DNA of 62,125 nucleotides from Dactylosporangium siamense (GTDB lineage Bacteria > Actinomycetota > Actinomycetes > Mycobacteriales > Micromonosporaceae): assembly GCF_016862795.1 (NCBI RefSeq), contig NZ_BONQ01000022.1:1-62125 (forward strand), given 5' to 3'. Shown piece by piece: positions 1 through 7,578 of this stretch (positions are counted from its first letter, which is position 1; every line of letters starts with the position of its first letter). A program made the position numbers and the translations under genes. Under the pieces are notes generated by a model, which ran no database searches, had not been told where the DNA came from, and worked only from the letters and a program-made list of their open reading frames with translations.

Positions 1-105
1 GCGGCGCTGACCGGGGCCGCGCTGACGGGCGCGGCGCTGACCGGCGCGGCGCTGACCGGCGCGGCGCTGACCGGGGCGGCGCTCACAGGGGCATCGCTCA
101 CCGGG
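1..105. repeat. Seven 15-bp tandem repeats inside the truncated gene
   Basis: Seven 15-base units (1-15, 16-30, 31-45, 46-60, 61-75, 76-90, 91-105) resemble gcggcgctgaccggg. On the minus strand each encodes the pentapeptide PVSAA or a close variant. The rightmost units are the most diverged. The array may continue beyond the left edge, so its full copy number is unknown. Confidence 0.9.
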
Positions 106-245
106 TCGGACCGTTCGGCGTCGGCAGGGGAGTCGGTCAGGTAGTCGGCCTCGTAGCGGGGCTCCACCCGTACATCATCCGGCTCTTGATCTTCTGCATT
201 TGCTCGTGCGGCCGCCGGCTCGTCGGCGGCAGGCGGGTTCGTCAT
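1..245 (-). CDS. N-terminal part of an unknown protein (3' part outside window)
   Basis: An open frame reads leftward from ATG at 245 and runs off the window. The first 45 or so residues are acidic and alanine/proline rich (begins MTNPPAADEP), followed by a run of PVSAA pentapeptides. No catalytic domain is inside the window. It is divergent from a PspC-domain sensor kinase at 405, and in related actinobacteria a second PspC-domain membrane protein often sits here, so the missing part may be that protein. That identity is inference from context only. The low-complexity tail looks like a disordered cytoplasmic linker. Confidence 0.6.
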   Translation of the reverse strand, partial: MTNPPAADEPAAARANAEDQEPDDVRVEPRYEADYLTDSPADAERSDPVSDAPVSAAPVSAAPVSAAPVSAAPVSAAPVSA

Positions 246-404
246 GCCACTGATGTTCGCTGACGGGGCGCCCGGTCCGCCTCAGGCATCGACCCTGACA
301 CCACCCTGATTTGCCGGTTCCGGGGTCGCTCGGAGTGGTCCAGGCGCCGGTCCACGTGTGACGATTCGGGGGACCTCACCCGACCACGCGTTGAAACGAG
401 CCTG

Positions 405-1634
405 ATGACCAGCCCAGTGCCGATCCGCCGCCTCTACCGCGAGCCCGCGGACCGGGTCGTCGCGGGCGTCGCCGCCGGCATCGCCGCGCACCTGGGCGCC
501 TCCGTGGTGCTGATCCGGGTGGCGTTCGTGGTGCTCGCCGCGTTCTGGGGGCTCGGCGCGCTGCTCTACGCCGCGTTCTGGGCGGTGCTGCCGATGCCGC
601 CGCACCTGGGGCCCAGCCGGCGCAACGTCAACCAGCTGTTCTCGTTCCTCGCGCTCGGCATCGGCATGGTGCTGCTGGTGCTCATGGTGGAGCCCAGCGA
701 CGGCATCCAGTCGGTGATCGGCTGGCTGGCCGCGGTCATCGCGCTGGGCGCCGGCATCATCTGGCACCAGGCGGACCCGAAGCGCCGCGAGCGCTGGTCG
801 GCGACCGTGCCGGGAATGCCGTGGCTCGGCGCGGTGATGGACAACAACCGCAAGTCCTACCTCGTGCGGTTCATCGGTGGTGGGCTGCTCGTCGTCGTCG
901 GCATCATCGGTGCCTTCGTCGCGGGGGTACCCCTCGCCGGCGCGAACCTGGCCTCGATCGGCTACGGGCTCGGCTTCGCCGCCGTCGCCCTGGCCGGGGT
1001 CGGTCTGGCGCTCGCCCCGCTGCTCTACCGGATGTTCACCCAGCTGAGCACCGAGCGCGAGGCGCGGGTGCGCGAGCAGGAGCGGGCCGAGCTCGCCGCC
1101 ATGGTGCACGACCAGGTGCTGCACACCCTCGCCCTGATCCAGCGCAACGCCGGTGACCTCAAGGAGGTCCAGCGCCTCGCCCGCGGCCAGGAGCGGACCC
1201 TGCGCAACTGGCTGTACAAGCCGACCGCCTCGCCGACGGAGAAGTTCGGCGCCGCCCTGGAGGAGGCGTCGGCCGAGGTCGAGGACACGTTCGCGATCGC
1301 GGTCGAGACCGTGGTCGTCGGCGACCTCGACGTCGACGAGCGGGTCGCGGCGATCGTCGCCGCCGCCCGGGAGGCCCTGGTCAACGCGGCCAAGCACGCC
1401 AAGGTCGAGACGATCTCGCTCTACGCGGAGGTCGAGCCCGACTGCGTGAGCGTGTTCGTCCGGGACCGGGGCGTCGGCTTCGAGCTCACCGCCGTGGAGG
1501 CCGACCGGCACGGCGTCCGCGGCTCGATCCTCGCCCGCATGCAGCGGCACGGGGGCAAGGCCGAGATCCGCAGCACACCGGGCGACGGCACCGAGGTGCG
1601 GTTGAGCCTGCCCATCGATACGGAGAAGAAATGA
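405..1634 (+). CDS. PspC-domain sensor histidine kinase
   Basis: A 409-residue membrane sensor kinase. Residues about 8-65 form a PspC domain (RRLYREPADRVVAGVAAGIA followed by a hydrophobic pair), then several further membrane segments to about residue 210. The dimerisation helix resembles HisKA_3, with MVHDQVLHTLALIQ giving His235 as the likely phospho-acceptor. The C-terminal ATPase has an N-box (ALVNAAKHA), a G1 box (DRGVGFE) and a G2-like HGVRGSILARM. The stop overlaps the start of the LuxR-type regulator by four bases, so the two should be co-translated partners. PspC suggests sensing of envelope stress, but the signal is not known. ATG 405 is chosen because PspC begins immediately after it. 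Confidence 0.93.
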   Translation: MTSPVPIRRLYREPADRVVAGVAAGIAAHLGASVVLIRVAFVVLAAFWGLGALLYAAFWAVLPMPPHLGPSRRNVNQLFSFLALGIGMVLLVLMVEPSDGIQSVIGWLAAVIALGAGIIWHQADPKRRERWSATVPGMPWLGAVMDNNRKSYLVRFIGGGLLVVVGIIGAFVAGVPLAGANLASIGYGLGFAAVALAGVGLALAPLLYRMFTQLSTEREARVREQERAELAAMVHDQVLHTLALIQRNAGDLKEVQRLARGQERTLRNWLYKPTASPTEKFGAALEEASAEVEDTFAIAVETVVVGDLDVDERVAAIVAAAREALVNAAKHAKVETISLYAEVEPDCVSVFVRDRGVGFELTAVEADRHGVRGSILARMQRHGGKAEIRSTPGDGTEVRLSLPIDTEKK

Positions 1635-2284
1635 CTGACGAGACCCAGCGCCTGCGGGTGTTCCTGGTCGACGACCACGCCATGTTCCGCGCGGGGGTCC
1701 GTGCCGAGCTGGGCGTGCACGTCGACGTGATCGGCGAGGCGAGCGGGGTCGCCGAGGCGGTCCAGAAGATCACCGCGCTGGAGCCCGACGTGGTGCTGCT
1801 CGACGTCCACATGCCCGACGGCGGCGGGCGGGCCGTCCTCGACGCGATGCGCCGCAGCCGGCCGCAGGTGAAGTTCCTGGCGCTGTCGGTGTCCGACGCC
1901 GCCGAGGACGTCATCGGGCTGATCCGGGCCGGCGCGCGGGGATACGTCACCAAGACCATCTCGCCGGACGAGCTCGCCGACGCGATCCGCCGGGTTGCCG
2001 ACGGGGACGCCGTGTTCAGCCCGCGCCTCGCCGGGTTCGTGCTCGACGCGTTCGCCGCGCGGCCCGACGCCCCGGTCGCCGACCCGGAGCTGGACCAGCT
2101 GACCAACCGGGAGCGGGAGGTGCTGCGGCTGCTGGCGCGGGGGTACGCGTACAAGGAGATCGCGAAGGAGCTCTACATCTCGATCAAGACGGTCGAGACG
2201 CACGTGTCGAACGTCCTGCGCAAACTGCAGATGTCGAACCGGTATGAGCTGTCCCGCTGGGCCGCGGATCGCCGTCTGGTCTGA
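1631..2284 (+). CDS. LuxR/NarL-family response regulator
   Basis: A 217-residue two-domain regulator. The receiver domain has the acidic pair Asp14/Asp15 and the phospho-acceptor Asp58 in VVLLDVHMPD. The C-terminal GerE-type helix-turn-helix begins LTNREREVLRLLARG and contains IKTVETHVSNVLRKL. The ATG overlaps the kinase stop (ATGA), indicating translational coupling. The pair should act as a two-component system; its targets cannot be read from the sequence, although the adjacent surface-protein gene is an obvious candidate. Confidence 0.95.
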   Translation: MTDETQRLRVFLVDDHAMFRAGVRAELGVHVDVIGEASGVAEAVQKITALEPDVVLLDVHMPDGGGRAVLDAMRRSRPQVKFLALSVSDAAEDVIGLIRAGARGYVTKTISPDELADAIRRVADGDAVFSPRLAGFVLDAFAARPDAPVADPELDQLTNREREVLRLLARGYAYKEIAKELYISIKTVETHVSNVLRKLQMSNRYELSRWAADRRLV

Positions 2285-2311
2285 ATTTTTCCTGGGTTTA
2301 TCCGGACAAAC

Positions 2312-2338
2312 CGGTGTGACTGGTGTGACTGGTGTGAC
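2312..2338. repeat. Three 9-bp direct repeats upstream of the surface-protein gene
   Basis: CGGTGTGAC (2312-2320) is followed directly by two copies of TGGTGTGAC (2321-2329, 2330-2338). The array lies about 80 bases before the GTG start of the thioester-domain gene and just after the response-regulator stop. It could be a set of half-sites for a regulator such as the adjacent response regulator; this is inference. Confidence 0.7.
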
Positions 2339-2415
2339 GTACGAGGTGACAGAAGGGCCCTCGTACCGCTAGAAACGAGCGTCCCCCTATTTTTCTCCAA
2401 AGGTGGTCCCGTCTC

Positions 2416-3534
2416 GTGTCTCACCTTCCCCGCCTGGTCGGCCTGGCCGCAGCGGTGCTCGTCGGAGGTGCCGTTGCCCTCAGTGGCGCGGGCATCGCCT
2501 TCGCCGACCCGCTGGCGACCCCGGTCGCCGGCACCCAGATCTACCTCGATGACCCGAAGAGCCCGGCAGCGATCAAGGTCATCAACTCGAAGAACACCAG
2601 CCACAACCCGCTCGGCAACCTGACCGGCGCTCCGCGCCTGCAGATCAAGGTCGGGGACGCGGCGCCGGTTCTCGCGTACTGCATCGATTTCAGCCGTGAA
2701 ATCAAGATCAATACGTATGTTGAGTCCTCCTGGGGCGACAACAAGAACCCGACGCCCTCCAAGGAGGAGCTCGGCCAGGTGCGGTGGGTGCTGACGCACT
2801 CGATCCCGACCGTTGGTGTGGACGGCGTGCTCGCCGCCGCCAAGGTCACCAAGCCCGCCGGTGCCAGCGCCGAACTGCTCGAGAAGCTGGTCTACGCCGG
2901 CACGCAGAGCGCGATCTGGACGCTCACCGACGGCGACATCTTCGCCCTGCGCGGTGACAACGAGGGCCTCAACACCGGCAACACGCTGGACGAGTACAAG
3001 ATCATCGTCGCGGTCAGCGAGTACCTCGTGAAGGCGGCGAAGAGCCCGTCCGAGGACCCGAAGCCGAAGCTCGAGATCAACCCGGCCACCCTGACCGGTG
3101 AGGCCGGCAAGAAGATCGGGCCGTTCACCATCGCGTCGGGCGGCGGCACCGCCACCCTCACCGCCACCGGTGGCAAGCTCGTGGACGCCGACGGCAAGCC
3201 CGTCACCACGCTGCCGGACGGCGGCAAGTTCTGGGTCCTCGCCGACGCCGCGGGCACCGTCAACATCGAGGCCTCGGGCAGCGGCTCCGTGCCGATCGGC
3301 CGGATGTTCGTCACCACCCAGCGGCCGCACGACACGCAGAAGCTGATCCTGGCCGGCGTCACCGGCACCAAGCTGCAGGCGAAGGCCACGGTCACCGTGA
3401 CCCCGCCGCCGCCGAGCCTGCCGGTCACCGGTGTGAAGCTCACCGGTGCGATCACCGCGGGCGTGCTGCTCGTCGCGGGTGGCGTGGCGCTGCTGCTGGT
3501 GGTTCGCCGCCGGCGGGTCCGCTTCACCGCGTAA
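2416..3534 (+). CDS. Cell-wall-anchored thioester-domain surface protein
   Basis: A 372-residue secreted protein. Residues 1-32 form a signal peptide ending ...GAGIAFA. Residues about 40-215 form a thioester (TQXA) domain: the cysteine motif AYCIDF gives Cys89, and YAGTQSAIWTL gives Gln164, the pair that forms an internal Cys-Gln thioester in this family. A second beta-rich region follows. The C-terminus is a sortase signal: LPVTG at 335-339, a hydrophobic segment and a basic tail (VVRRRRVR). Such domains bind host or surface amines covalently in Gram-positive adhesins, and in actinobacteria they also occur on hyphal or spore surfaces. GTG 2416 is chosen because AAAGGTGG lies about 10 bases upstream and the signal peptide begins there. 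Confidence 0.9.
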   Translation: MSHLPRLVGLAAAVLVGGAVALSGAGIAFADPLATPVAGTQIYLDDPKSPAAIKVINSKNTSHNPLGNLTGAPRLQIKVGDAAPVLAYCIDFSREIKINTYVESSWGDNKNPTPSKEELGQVRWVLTHSIPTVGVDGVLAAAKVTKPAGASAELLEKLVYAGTQSAIWTLTDGDIFALRGDNEGLNTGNTLDEYKIIVAVSEYLVKAAKSPSEDPKPKLEINPATLTGEAGKKIGPFTIASGGGTATLTATGGKLVDADGKPVTTLPDGGKFWVLADAAGTVNIEASGSGSVPIGRMFVTTQRPHDTQKLILAGVTGTKLQAKATVTVTPPPPSLPVTGVKLTGAITAGVLLVAGGVALLLVVRRRRVRFTA

Positions 3535-3550
3535 CGCTTGGTTGTGCGCT

Positions 3551-3588
3551 CCGGGGCGGCCGCTTCTGCGGCCGTCCCGGTGTGTTTT
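3551..3588. terminator. Strong hairpin terminator between convergent genes
   Basis: CCGGGGCGGCCGC (3551-3563) pairs with GCGGCCGTCCCGG (3568-3580) around a TTCT loop, giving 13 pairs including one G-U. On the plus strand it is followed by a T-rich run (tgtgttttg). It should end the surface-protein transcript and may also serve the convergent PIG-L gene. Confidence 0.85.
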
Positions 3589-3603
3589 GTCAGGCTGCTT
3601 TTT

Positions 3604-4332
3604 TCAGGCGGTGTGGAACACGGAGAACGCCTCGGCCAGGGCGCCCTCGGGGAGGCCCGCCGCGCTCGCCGTGGCCGCCAGGCGCTGGCGCAGCAGGCCG
3701 TCGAGGTCCTCCAGGTGGGACGTCTGTGACACGTGGGCCCGCAGCGCCTTGAGCTTGCGCTCGTACGTCCCGGTGATGTCGACCACGTGATCCGGATCCG
3801 GGCCGCCGGAGTACCAGATCTCACGGACCGTCCAGGCCGGCAGGTCGAGGTCCGTGAAGGTGAACGGGTTGCGCGCGTCCGGATACACCGCGCACGTCGC
3901 CGCCTCCCCGGCCGCCAGATGGTCGGGGTGGCTCGGGCCGGCGATCCGGTCCCAGCGGCGCAGGGGCGAGTTGGTCAGCACCCGGTCGGGGCGGAACCTG
4001 CGGATCGCCGCGGTGATGTCGCGCCGCAGCTCGATCGACGGCGTCAGGATGCCGTCGTGGTACCCGTCGAGGAACTCGACGTGGTTGACCCCGACGACCG
4101 CGGCCGCCGCGCGCTGCTCCGCCTCCCGCAGGGCCGGCATCAGCTCCCGCGGGGTGTCGTCGAATCCGCCGGCGTCGCCGCGCGTCACCAACAGGTAGCC
4201 CACCTCGATCCCGGCGTCCACCCAGCCGGCGACGGTGCCGGCGCTGCCGAAGTCGACGTCGTCGGGGTGGGCGAGCACGCAGAGGACGCGCTGCACGTCC
4301 TGCAGTGGTGTGGCCGATCTCGGGAAGCTCAT
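3604..4332 (-). CDS. PIG-L (LmbE) family zinc deacetylase
   Basis: A 242-residue protein with the N-terminal PIG-L metal motif VLAHPDDVDFG (His22, Asp25) and the later GPSHPDHLAAG that supplies a further histidine ligand. The family removes N-acetyl groups from sugar substrates, for example in mycothiol and lipid-linked glycan synthesis. Here the usual AHPDDE reads AHPDDVD, as in a non-mycothiol branch of actinobacterial enzymes. The substrate cannot be assigned. AGGAAGC lies just before ATG 4332. It is transcribed toward the surface-protein gene and shares the terminator at 3551-3588. Confidence 0.88.
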   Translation of the reverse strand: MSFPRSATPLQDVQRVLCVLAHPDDVDFGSAGTVAGWVDAGIEVGYLLVTRGDAGGFDDTPRELMPALREAEQRAAAAVVGVNHVEFLDGYHDGILTPSIELRRDITAAIRRFRPDRVLTNSPLRRWDRIAGPSHPDHLAAGEAATCAVYPDARNPFTFTDLDLPAWTVREIWYSGGPDPDHVVDITGTYERKLKALRAHVSQTSHLEDLDGLLRQRLAATASAAGLPEGALAEAFSVFHTA

Positions 4333-4402
4333 GCTTCCTGTTGTATCGCTTTTTGATCTGCTTTTCGGCCGCAGGGGCTGCGGCCTTGATTACAGGCTCT
4401 GG

Positions 4403-4678
4403 TTACAGGGGGCCGCGGCCGGCGCGGAGGATCAGCAGGGCCAGCTGGGTGCCGTCGGCGCCGAGCTCGGCGGAGAAGCGCTCCAGGATCTCCCGCTCGC
4501 GCGACAGCACCAGACGGGTGCCGCCGGCGGCGACGCGGGTCGCGCCGACCTCGCGGGAGATCGCGGCGCGCTCCTTCCAGAGCGCGACCAGCGCCGCGTC
4601 GATCTCGTCGATCCTGTTGCGCAGGCCGGCGATGTGCTCGTCGGCGGCGGGCTGCTGTTCCATGGTGATGGCGGCCAT
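4403..4678 (-). CDS. aroQ: Chorismate mutase, AroQ-delta type
   Basis: A 91-residue (or 86-residue, from ATG 4663) all-helical chorismate mutase converting chorismate to prephenate on the way to Phe and Tyr. LRNRIDEIDAALVAL and AAGGTRLVLSREREILERF closely match M. tuberculosis Rv0948c, including the catalytic arginine region GGTRLV.SRE and the C-terminal RAGRGPL. AroQ-delta enzymes are weak alone and are activated by binding DAHP synthase through that C-terminus; the same is likely here (known for the family, not shown here). As in M. tuberculosis it is divergent from the pcrA/uvrD1 helicase gene. It is preceded by an apparent attenuator with an aromatic leader peptide. Confidence 0.93.
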   Translation of the reverse strand: MAAITMEQQPAADEHIAGLRNRIDEIDAALVALWKERAAISREVGATRVAAGGTRLVLSREREILERFSAELGADGTQLALLILRAGRGPL

Positions 4679-4727
4679 TCTCTCGTCCTTGTCAGTCTGG
4701 CTCTGGTGCCCCGCCCCGGGAACGCGA

Positions 4728-4755
4728 ACGCCCCGGGCTCGGGAGCCCGGGGCGT
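4728..4755 (-). terminator. Attenuator hairpin before chorismate mutase
   Basis: ACGCCCCGGGCTC (4728-4740) and GAGCCCGGGGCGT (4743-4755) form a perfect 13-base-pair stem. In the minus-strand transcript it lies after the leader-peptide stop and before the chorismate mutase start. There is no U-run after it, which is common in actinobacterial terminators. A competing stem, GTAGGT (4758-4763) with ACCTAC (4780-4785), and another at 4785-4807 overlap the leader-peptide codons. Confidence 0.75.
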
Positions 4756-4770
4756 CGGTAGGTTCAGCGT

Positions 4771-4839
4771 TCAGGCGCGACCTACGGCTGCCGGACTCCC
4801 GGAGCCGTAAAAAAAGTAGGGCCGCACCTGCTCGATCAC
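4771..4839 (-). CDS. Aromatic leader peptide of the chorismate mutase attenuator
   Basis: A 22-codon frame from GTG 4839 to TGA 4771 reads VIEQVRPYFFYGSGSPAAVG followed by RA. Its centre is four consecutive aromatic codons, TAC TTT TTT TAC (4818-4807), the products of the pathway that chorismate mutase feeds. Stems that can pair with each other and the strong hairpin at 4728-4755 follow it. This is the layout of ribosome-mediated attenuation: stalling at the aromatic codons when Phe-tRNA or Tyr-tRNA is short would favour read-through. GTG 4839 lies 7 bases after CATACT, so the leader mRNA may begin at the start codon. The role is inferred from sequence alone. Confidence 0.75.
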   Translation of the reverse strand: MIEQVRPYFFYGSGSPAAVGRA

Positions 4840-4846
4840 GTCGTCG

Positions 4847-4852
4847 AGTATG
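4847..4852 (-). promoter_or_regulatory. -10 box of the chorismate mutase leader
   Basis: CATACT on the minus strand, with TTCACG about 18 bases upstream as a possible -35 box. The leader-peptide GTG begins 7 bases after the hexamer, so transcription should start at or next to the start codon. Confidence 0.5.
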
Positions 4853-4925
4853 GCACGGGATTCTCGGCGACGTGAAGTGCTCCGGCGGTTTTCTGTCAGT
4901 GGGTCGGCATAGACTCGCCCGTGCG

Positions 4926-7361
4926 ATGCATGCTCTCTTCGATCTTCCCCAGTCAGAGCCGGCCGGCGTGACCGCTTCCGCCCCCGCTCAGCCACAGCGT
5001 GGCCCCGCCCGCGAGCGTGCGGAAGGCCGCCGCGACCCGGAGGCCCTGCTCGACGGGCTCAACGGTCCGCAGCGCGACGCGGTGACCCACGAGGGTTCCC
5101 CGCTGCTCATCGTGGCCGGCGCCGGCTCGGGCAAGACCAAGGTGCTGACCAGCCGGATCGCCTATCTGCTCGCGGCCCGTGCCGTGCACCCCGGCGAGAT
5201 CATCGCGATCACCTTCACCAACAAGGCCGCCGGCGAGATGAAGGAGCGCGTCGCCAACCTCGTCGGCGGCCGCGCCCGGCTGATGTGGGTGTCGACGTTC
5301 CACTCGGCGTGCGTGCGCATCCTGCGGGCCGAGCACGACCACGCCGGCCTCAAGTCGACGTTCTCGATCTATGACGCCGACGACTCCCGCCGGCTCATGC
5401 AGCTCGTGATCCGCGAGCTCGACCTCGACCCGAAACGCTATCCGGCCCGCGGCCTGGCCGCGCAGGTCTCCAACCTGAAGAACGAGCTGATCGACCCCGA
5501 GGCCTTCACCGCCAAGGCGGTCGGCCCCGCCGAGCGGACCCTGGCCGAGGCCTACACGCTTTATCAGCAGCGCCTCACCGAGGCCCACGCGCTCGACTTC
5601 GACGACCTGATCATGCGCGTCGTGCACCTGTTGCAGAGCCACCCCGAGGTCGCCGAGACCTATCGGCGCCGGTTCCGCCACGTCCTCGTCGATGAATACC
5701 AGGACACCAACCACGCGCAATACATGCTGGTGAAGGAGCTCGTCGGCAAGACCGGTGAGCTGTGCGTCGTCGGCGACGCCGACCAGTCGATCTATGCGTT
5801 CCGCGGCGCCACGATCCGCAACATCCTCGAGTTCGAGCGCGACTATCCCAGCGCCCGCACCATCCTGCTCGAGCAGAACTACCGCTCCACCCAGACGATC
5901 CTGTCCGCCGCCAACGCCGTCATCGGCCGCAACACCGAGCGCAAGGAAAAGCGCCTGTGGAGCGACCAGGGCGCCGGCGAGCAGATCGTCGGCTATGTCG
6001 CCGACACCGAGCACGCCGAGGCCGACTGGGTCGCCCGCGAGATCGACCGGCTCTCCGACAACGCCGGTGTTCGCCCCGCCGACGTCGCCGTCTTCTACCG
6101 CACCAACGCGCAGTCCCGCGTGTTCGAGGAGATGTTCATCCGCTTCGGCCTGCCCTACAAGGTCGTCGGCGGCGTCCGGTTCTACGAGCGCAAAGAGGTC
6201 CGCGACGCCCTCGCCTACCTGCGCGCCGTGGTCAACGACGACGACGTCGTCAGCATCCGCCGGATCCTCAACACCCCCCGCCGCGGCATCGGCGACCGCG
6301 CCGAGGCGTGCGTCGAGGCGCTCGCCGCCCGTGAGCGCATCTCCTTCGGTGCCGCCCTGCGCCGCGCCGCCGAGGCCCCGGGCATCTCCACCCGCGCCGT
6401 CAACGCGATCGGCGACTTCGTCGCGTTGCTGGACGAGCTGCGCACCCTCGCCGAGACCGCCCTGCCCGAGGAGGTCCTCGAGGCCGCCATCGAGCGCTCC
6501 GGCTACCTCGGCGAGCTGGAGGAGAGCACCGACCCGCAGGAGGTCGGCCGGGTGGAGAACCTGCAGGAGCTGGTCAGCGTCGCCCGCGAATACACCGAGC
6601 GGGCCGAGGCCACCATCGCCGTCGCCGCCGAGCAGGGCGACGCCACCGCCGCCCCGCCGCCCACCGTCGCCGGCTTCCTGGAGCAGGTCTCCCTCGTCGC
6701 CGACGCCGACCAGATCCCCACCGACGACCCCGACCACACCGGCGTCGTCACCCTCATGACCCTGCACACCGCCAAGGGCCTCGAGTTCCCCGTCGTCTTC
6801 CTCACCGGCCTCGAGGACAGCGTCTTCCCCCACCAGCGCTCCATGAGCGACCGCAAGGAGCTGGAGGAGGAGCGCCGCCTGGCCTACGTCGGCATCACCC
6901 GGGCCCGCCTGCGTCTCTACATCTCCCGCGCGGTCACCCGCTCCGCCTGGGGCCAGCCCTCGTACAACCCGCCGTCACGCTTCCTCGAGGAGCTGCCACC
7001 CGAGCTGGTCCGGTGGGAGCGCACCGACGCGGCGTATACGAGCTGGTCCGGCGGCGGTGGCCACGGCGGCCGCAACACCGGCCCCGCCCAGTCCCGCACG
7101 TCCTCCTTCGTCGGCGGCACCCCGAAGGCGGCCCAGCTCGCCGCCAAACTCGGCCTCGACGCCTCCAAGCTCTCCACCGCCAGCGAGCTCGCCCGCGATG
7201 TCCCTTCCCTGACCGTCGGCGACCGCGTCAACCACCAGCGCTACGGCCTCGGCCGTGTCCTGGCCGTGGAGGGCGCGGGCCCTCGCGCCCAGGCCCAGGT
7301 CGACTTCGGCGACCAGGTGATGTGGATCGTCCTGCGCCACGCCCCCATCGACAAGCTCTGA
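4926..7361 (+). CDS. pcrA: ATP-dependent DNA helicase UvrD/PcrA (UvrD1)
   Basis: An 811-residue superfamily 1A helicase acting in nucleotide excision repair and removal of stalled complexes. Motifs seen: Q-motif region LNGPQRDAV, Walker A AGAGSGKT (64-71, Lys70), ITFTNKAAGEMK, Walker B VDEYQDTN, motif III GDADQSIYAFRGA, LEQNYRST, TAKGLEFPVVFL and RRLAYVGITRAR. The C-terminal tudor-like tail (GDRVNHQRYGLGRVL...) that contacts RNA polymerase is present. The frame is open far upstream, but ATG 4926 gives the normal N-terminus (MHALFDLPQ). TAGACT at 4910-4915 is a plausible -10 box with a very short leader. Same position as uvrD1 (Rv0949) in M. tuberculosis. Confidence 0.97.
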   Translation: MHALFDLPQSEPAGVTASAPAQPQRGPARERAEGRRDPEALLDGLNGPQRDAVTHEGSPLLIVAGAGSGKTKVLTSRIAYLLAARAVHPGEIIAITFTNKAAGEMKERVANLVGGRARLMWVSTFHSACVRILRAEHDHAGLKSTFSIYDADDSRRLMQLVIRELDLDPKRYPARGLAAQVSNLKNELIDPEAFTAKAVGPAERTLAEAYTLYQQRLTEAHALDFDDLIMRVVHLLQSHPEVAETYRRRFRHVLVDEYQDTNHAQYMLVKELVGKTGELCVVGDADQSIYAFRGATIRNILEFERDYPSARTILLEQNYRSTQTILSAANAVIGRNTERKEKRLWSDQGAGEQIVGYVADTEHAEADWVAREIDRLSDNAGVRPADVAVFYRTNAQSRVFEEMFIRFGLPYKVVGGVRFYERKEVRDALAYLRAVVNDDDVVSIRRILNTPRRGIGDRAEACVEALAARERISFGAALRRAAEAPGISTRAVNAIGDFVALLDELRTLAETALPEEVLEAAIERSGYLGELEESTDPQEVGRVENLQELVSVAREYTERAEATIAVAAEQGDATAAPPPTVAGFLEQVSLVADADQIPTDDPDHTGVVTLMTLHTAKGLEFPVVFLTGLEDSVFPHQRSMSDRKELEEERRLAYVGITRARLRLYISRAVTRSAWGQPSYNPPSRFLEELPPELVRWERTDAAYTSWSGGGGHGGRNTGPAQSRTSSFVGGTPKAAQLAAKLGLDASKLSTASELARDVPSLTVGDRVNHQRYGLGRVLAVEGAGPRAQAQVDFGDQVMWIVLRHAPIDKL

Positions 7362-7450
7362 CCGCCGCGCCGTCCGCTCACTCGCGACGCGCCGCCTGCG
7401 GTGCGGACGCACGGACGGTGTCTTCGCGCGACCCGGATCGGGTGCCGTTT

Positions 7451-7479
7451 CGCCGGCGCCTCGGGCCACGGCGCCGGCG
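7451..7479 (+). terminator. Hairpin downstream of pcrA
   Basis: CGCCGGCGCC (7451-7460) pairs perfectly with GGCGCCGGCG (7470-7479) across a 9-base loop. No T-run follows. It lies 90 bases after the pcrA stop and is the likely end of that transcript. Confidence 0.6.
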
Positions 7480-7540
7480 AGCCGGAAACCATGGTCCGTC
7501 CCGGGCGGCCTTGGGGACGTCGCCGTGATCCGAGCTGCCC

Positions 7541-7546
7541 TATGGT
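7541..7546 (+). promoter_or_regulatory. -10 box of the HTH-protein gene
   Basis: TATGGT fits the TANNNT pattern used elsewhere in the window. It predicts a start near 7553 and a 26-base leader containing the GGAAGGTGG ribosome-binding site at 7564-7572, ahead of ATG 7579. Confidence 0.45.
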
Positions 7547-7578
7547 GGTAGTCATCCGATCACGGAAGGTGGCCATCG

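Noticed and set aside
4305-4925. 207-residue upstream extension of the pcrA frame
   Set aside because: It runs antisense through chorismate mutase and its attenuator; helicase similarity starts after ATG 4926.
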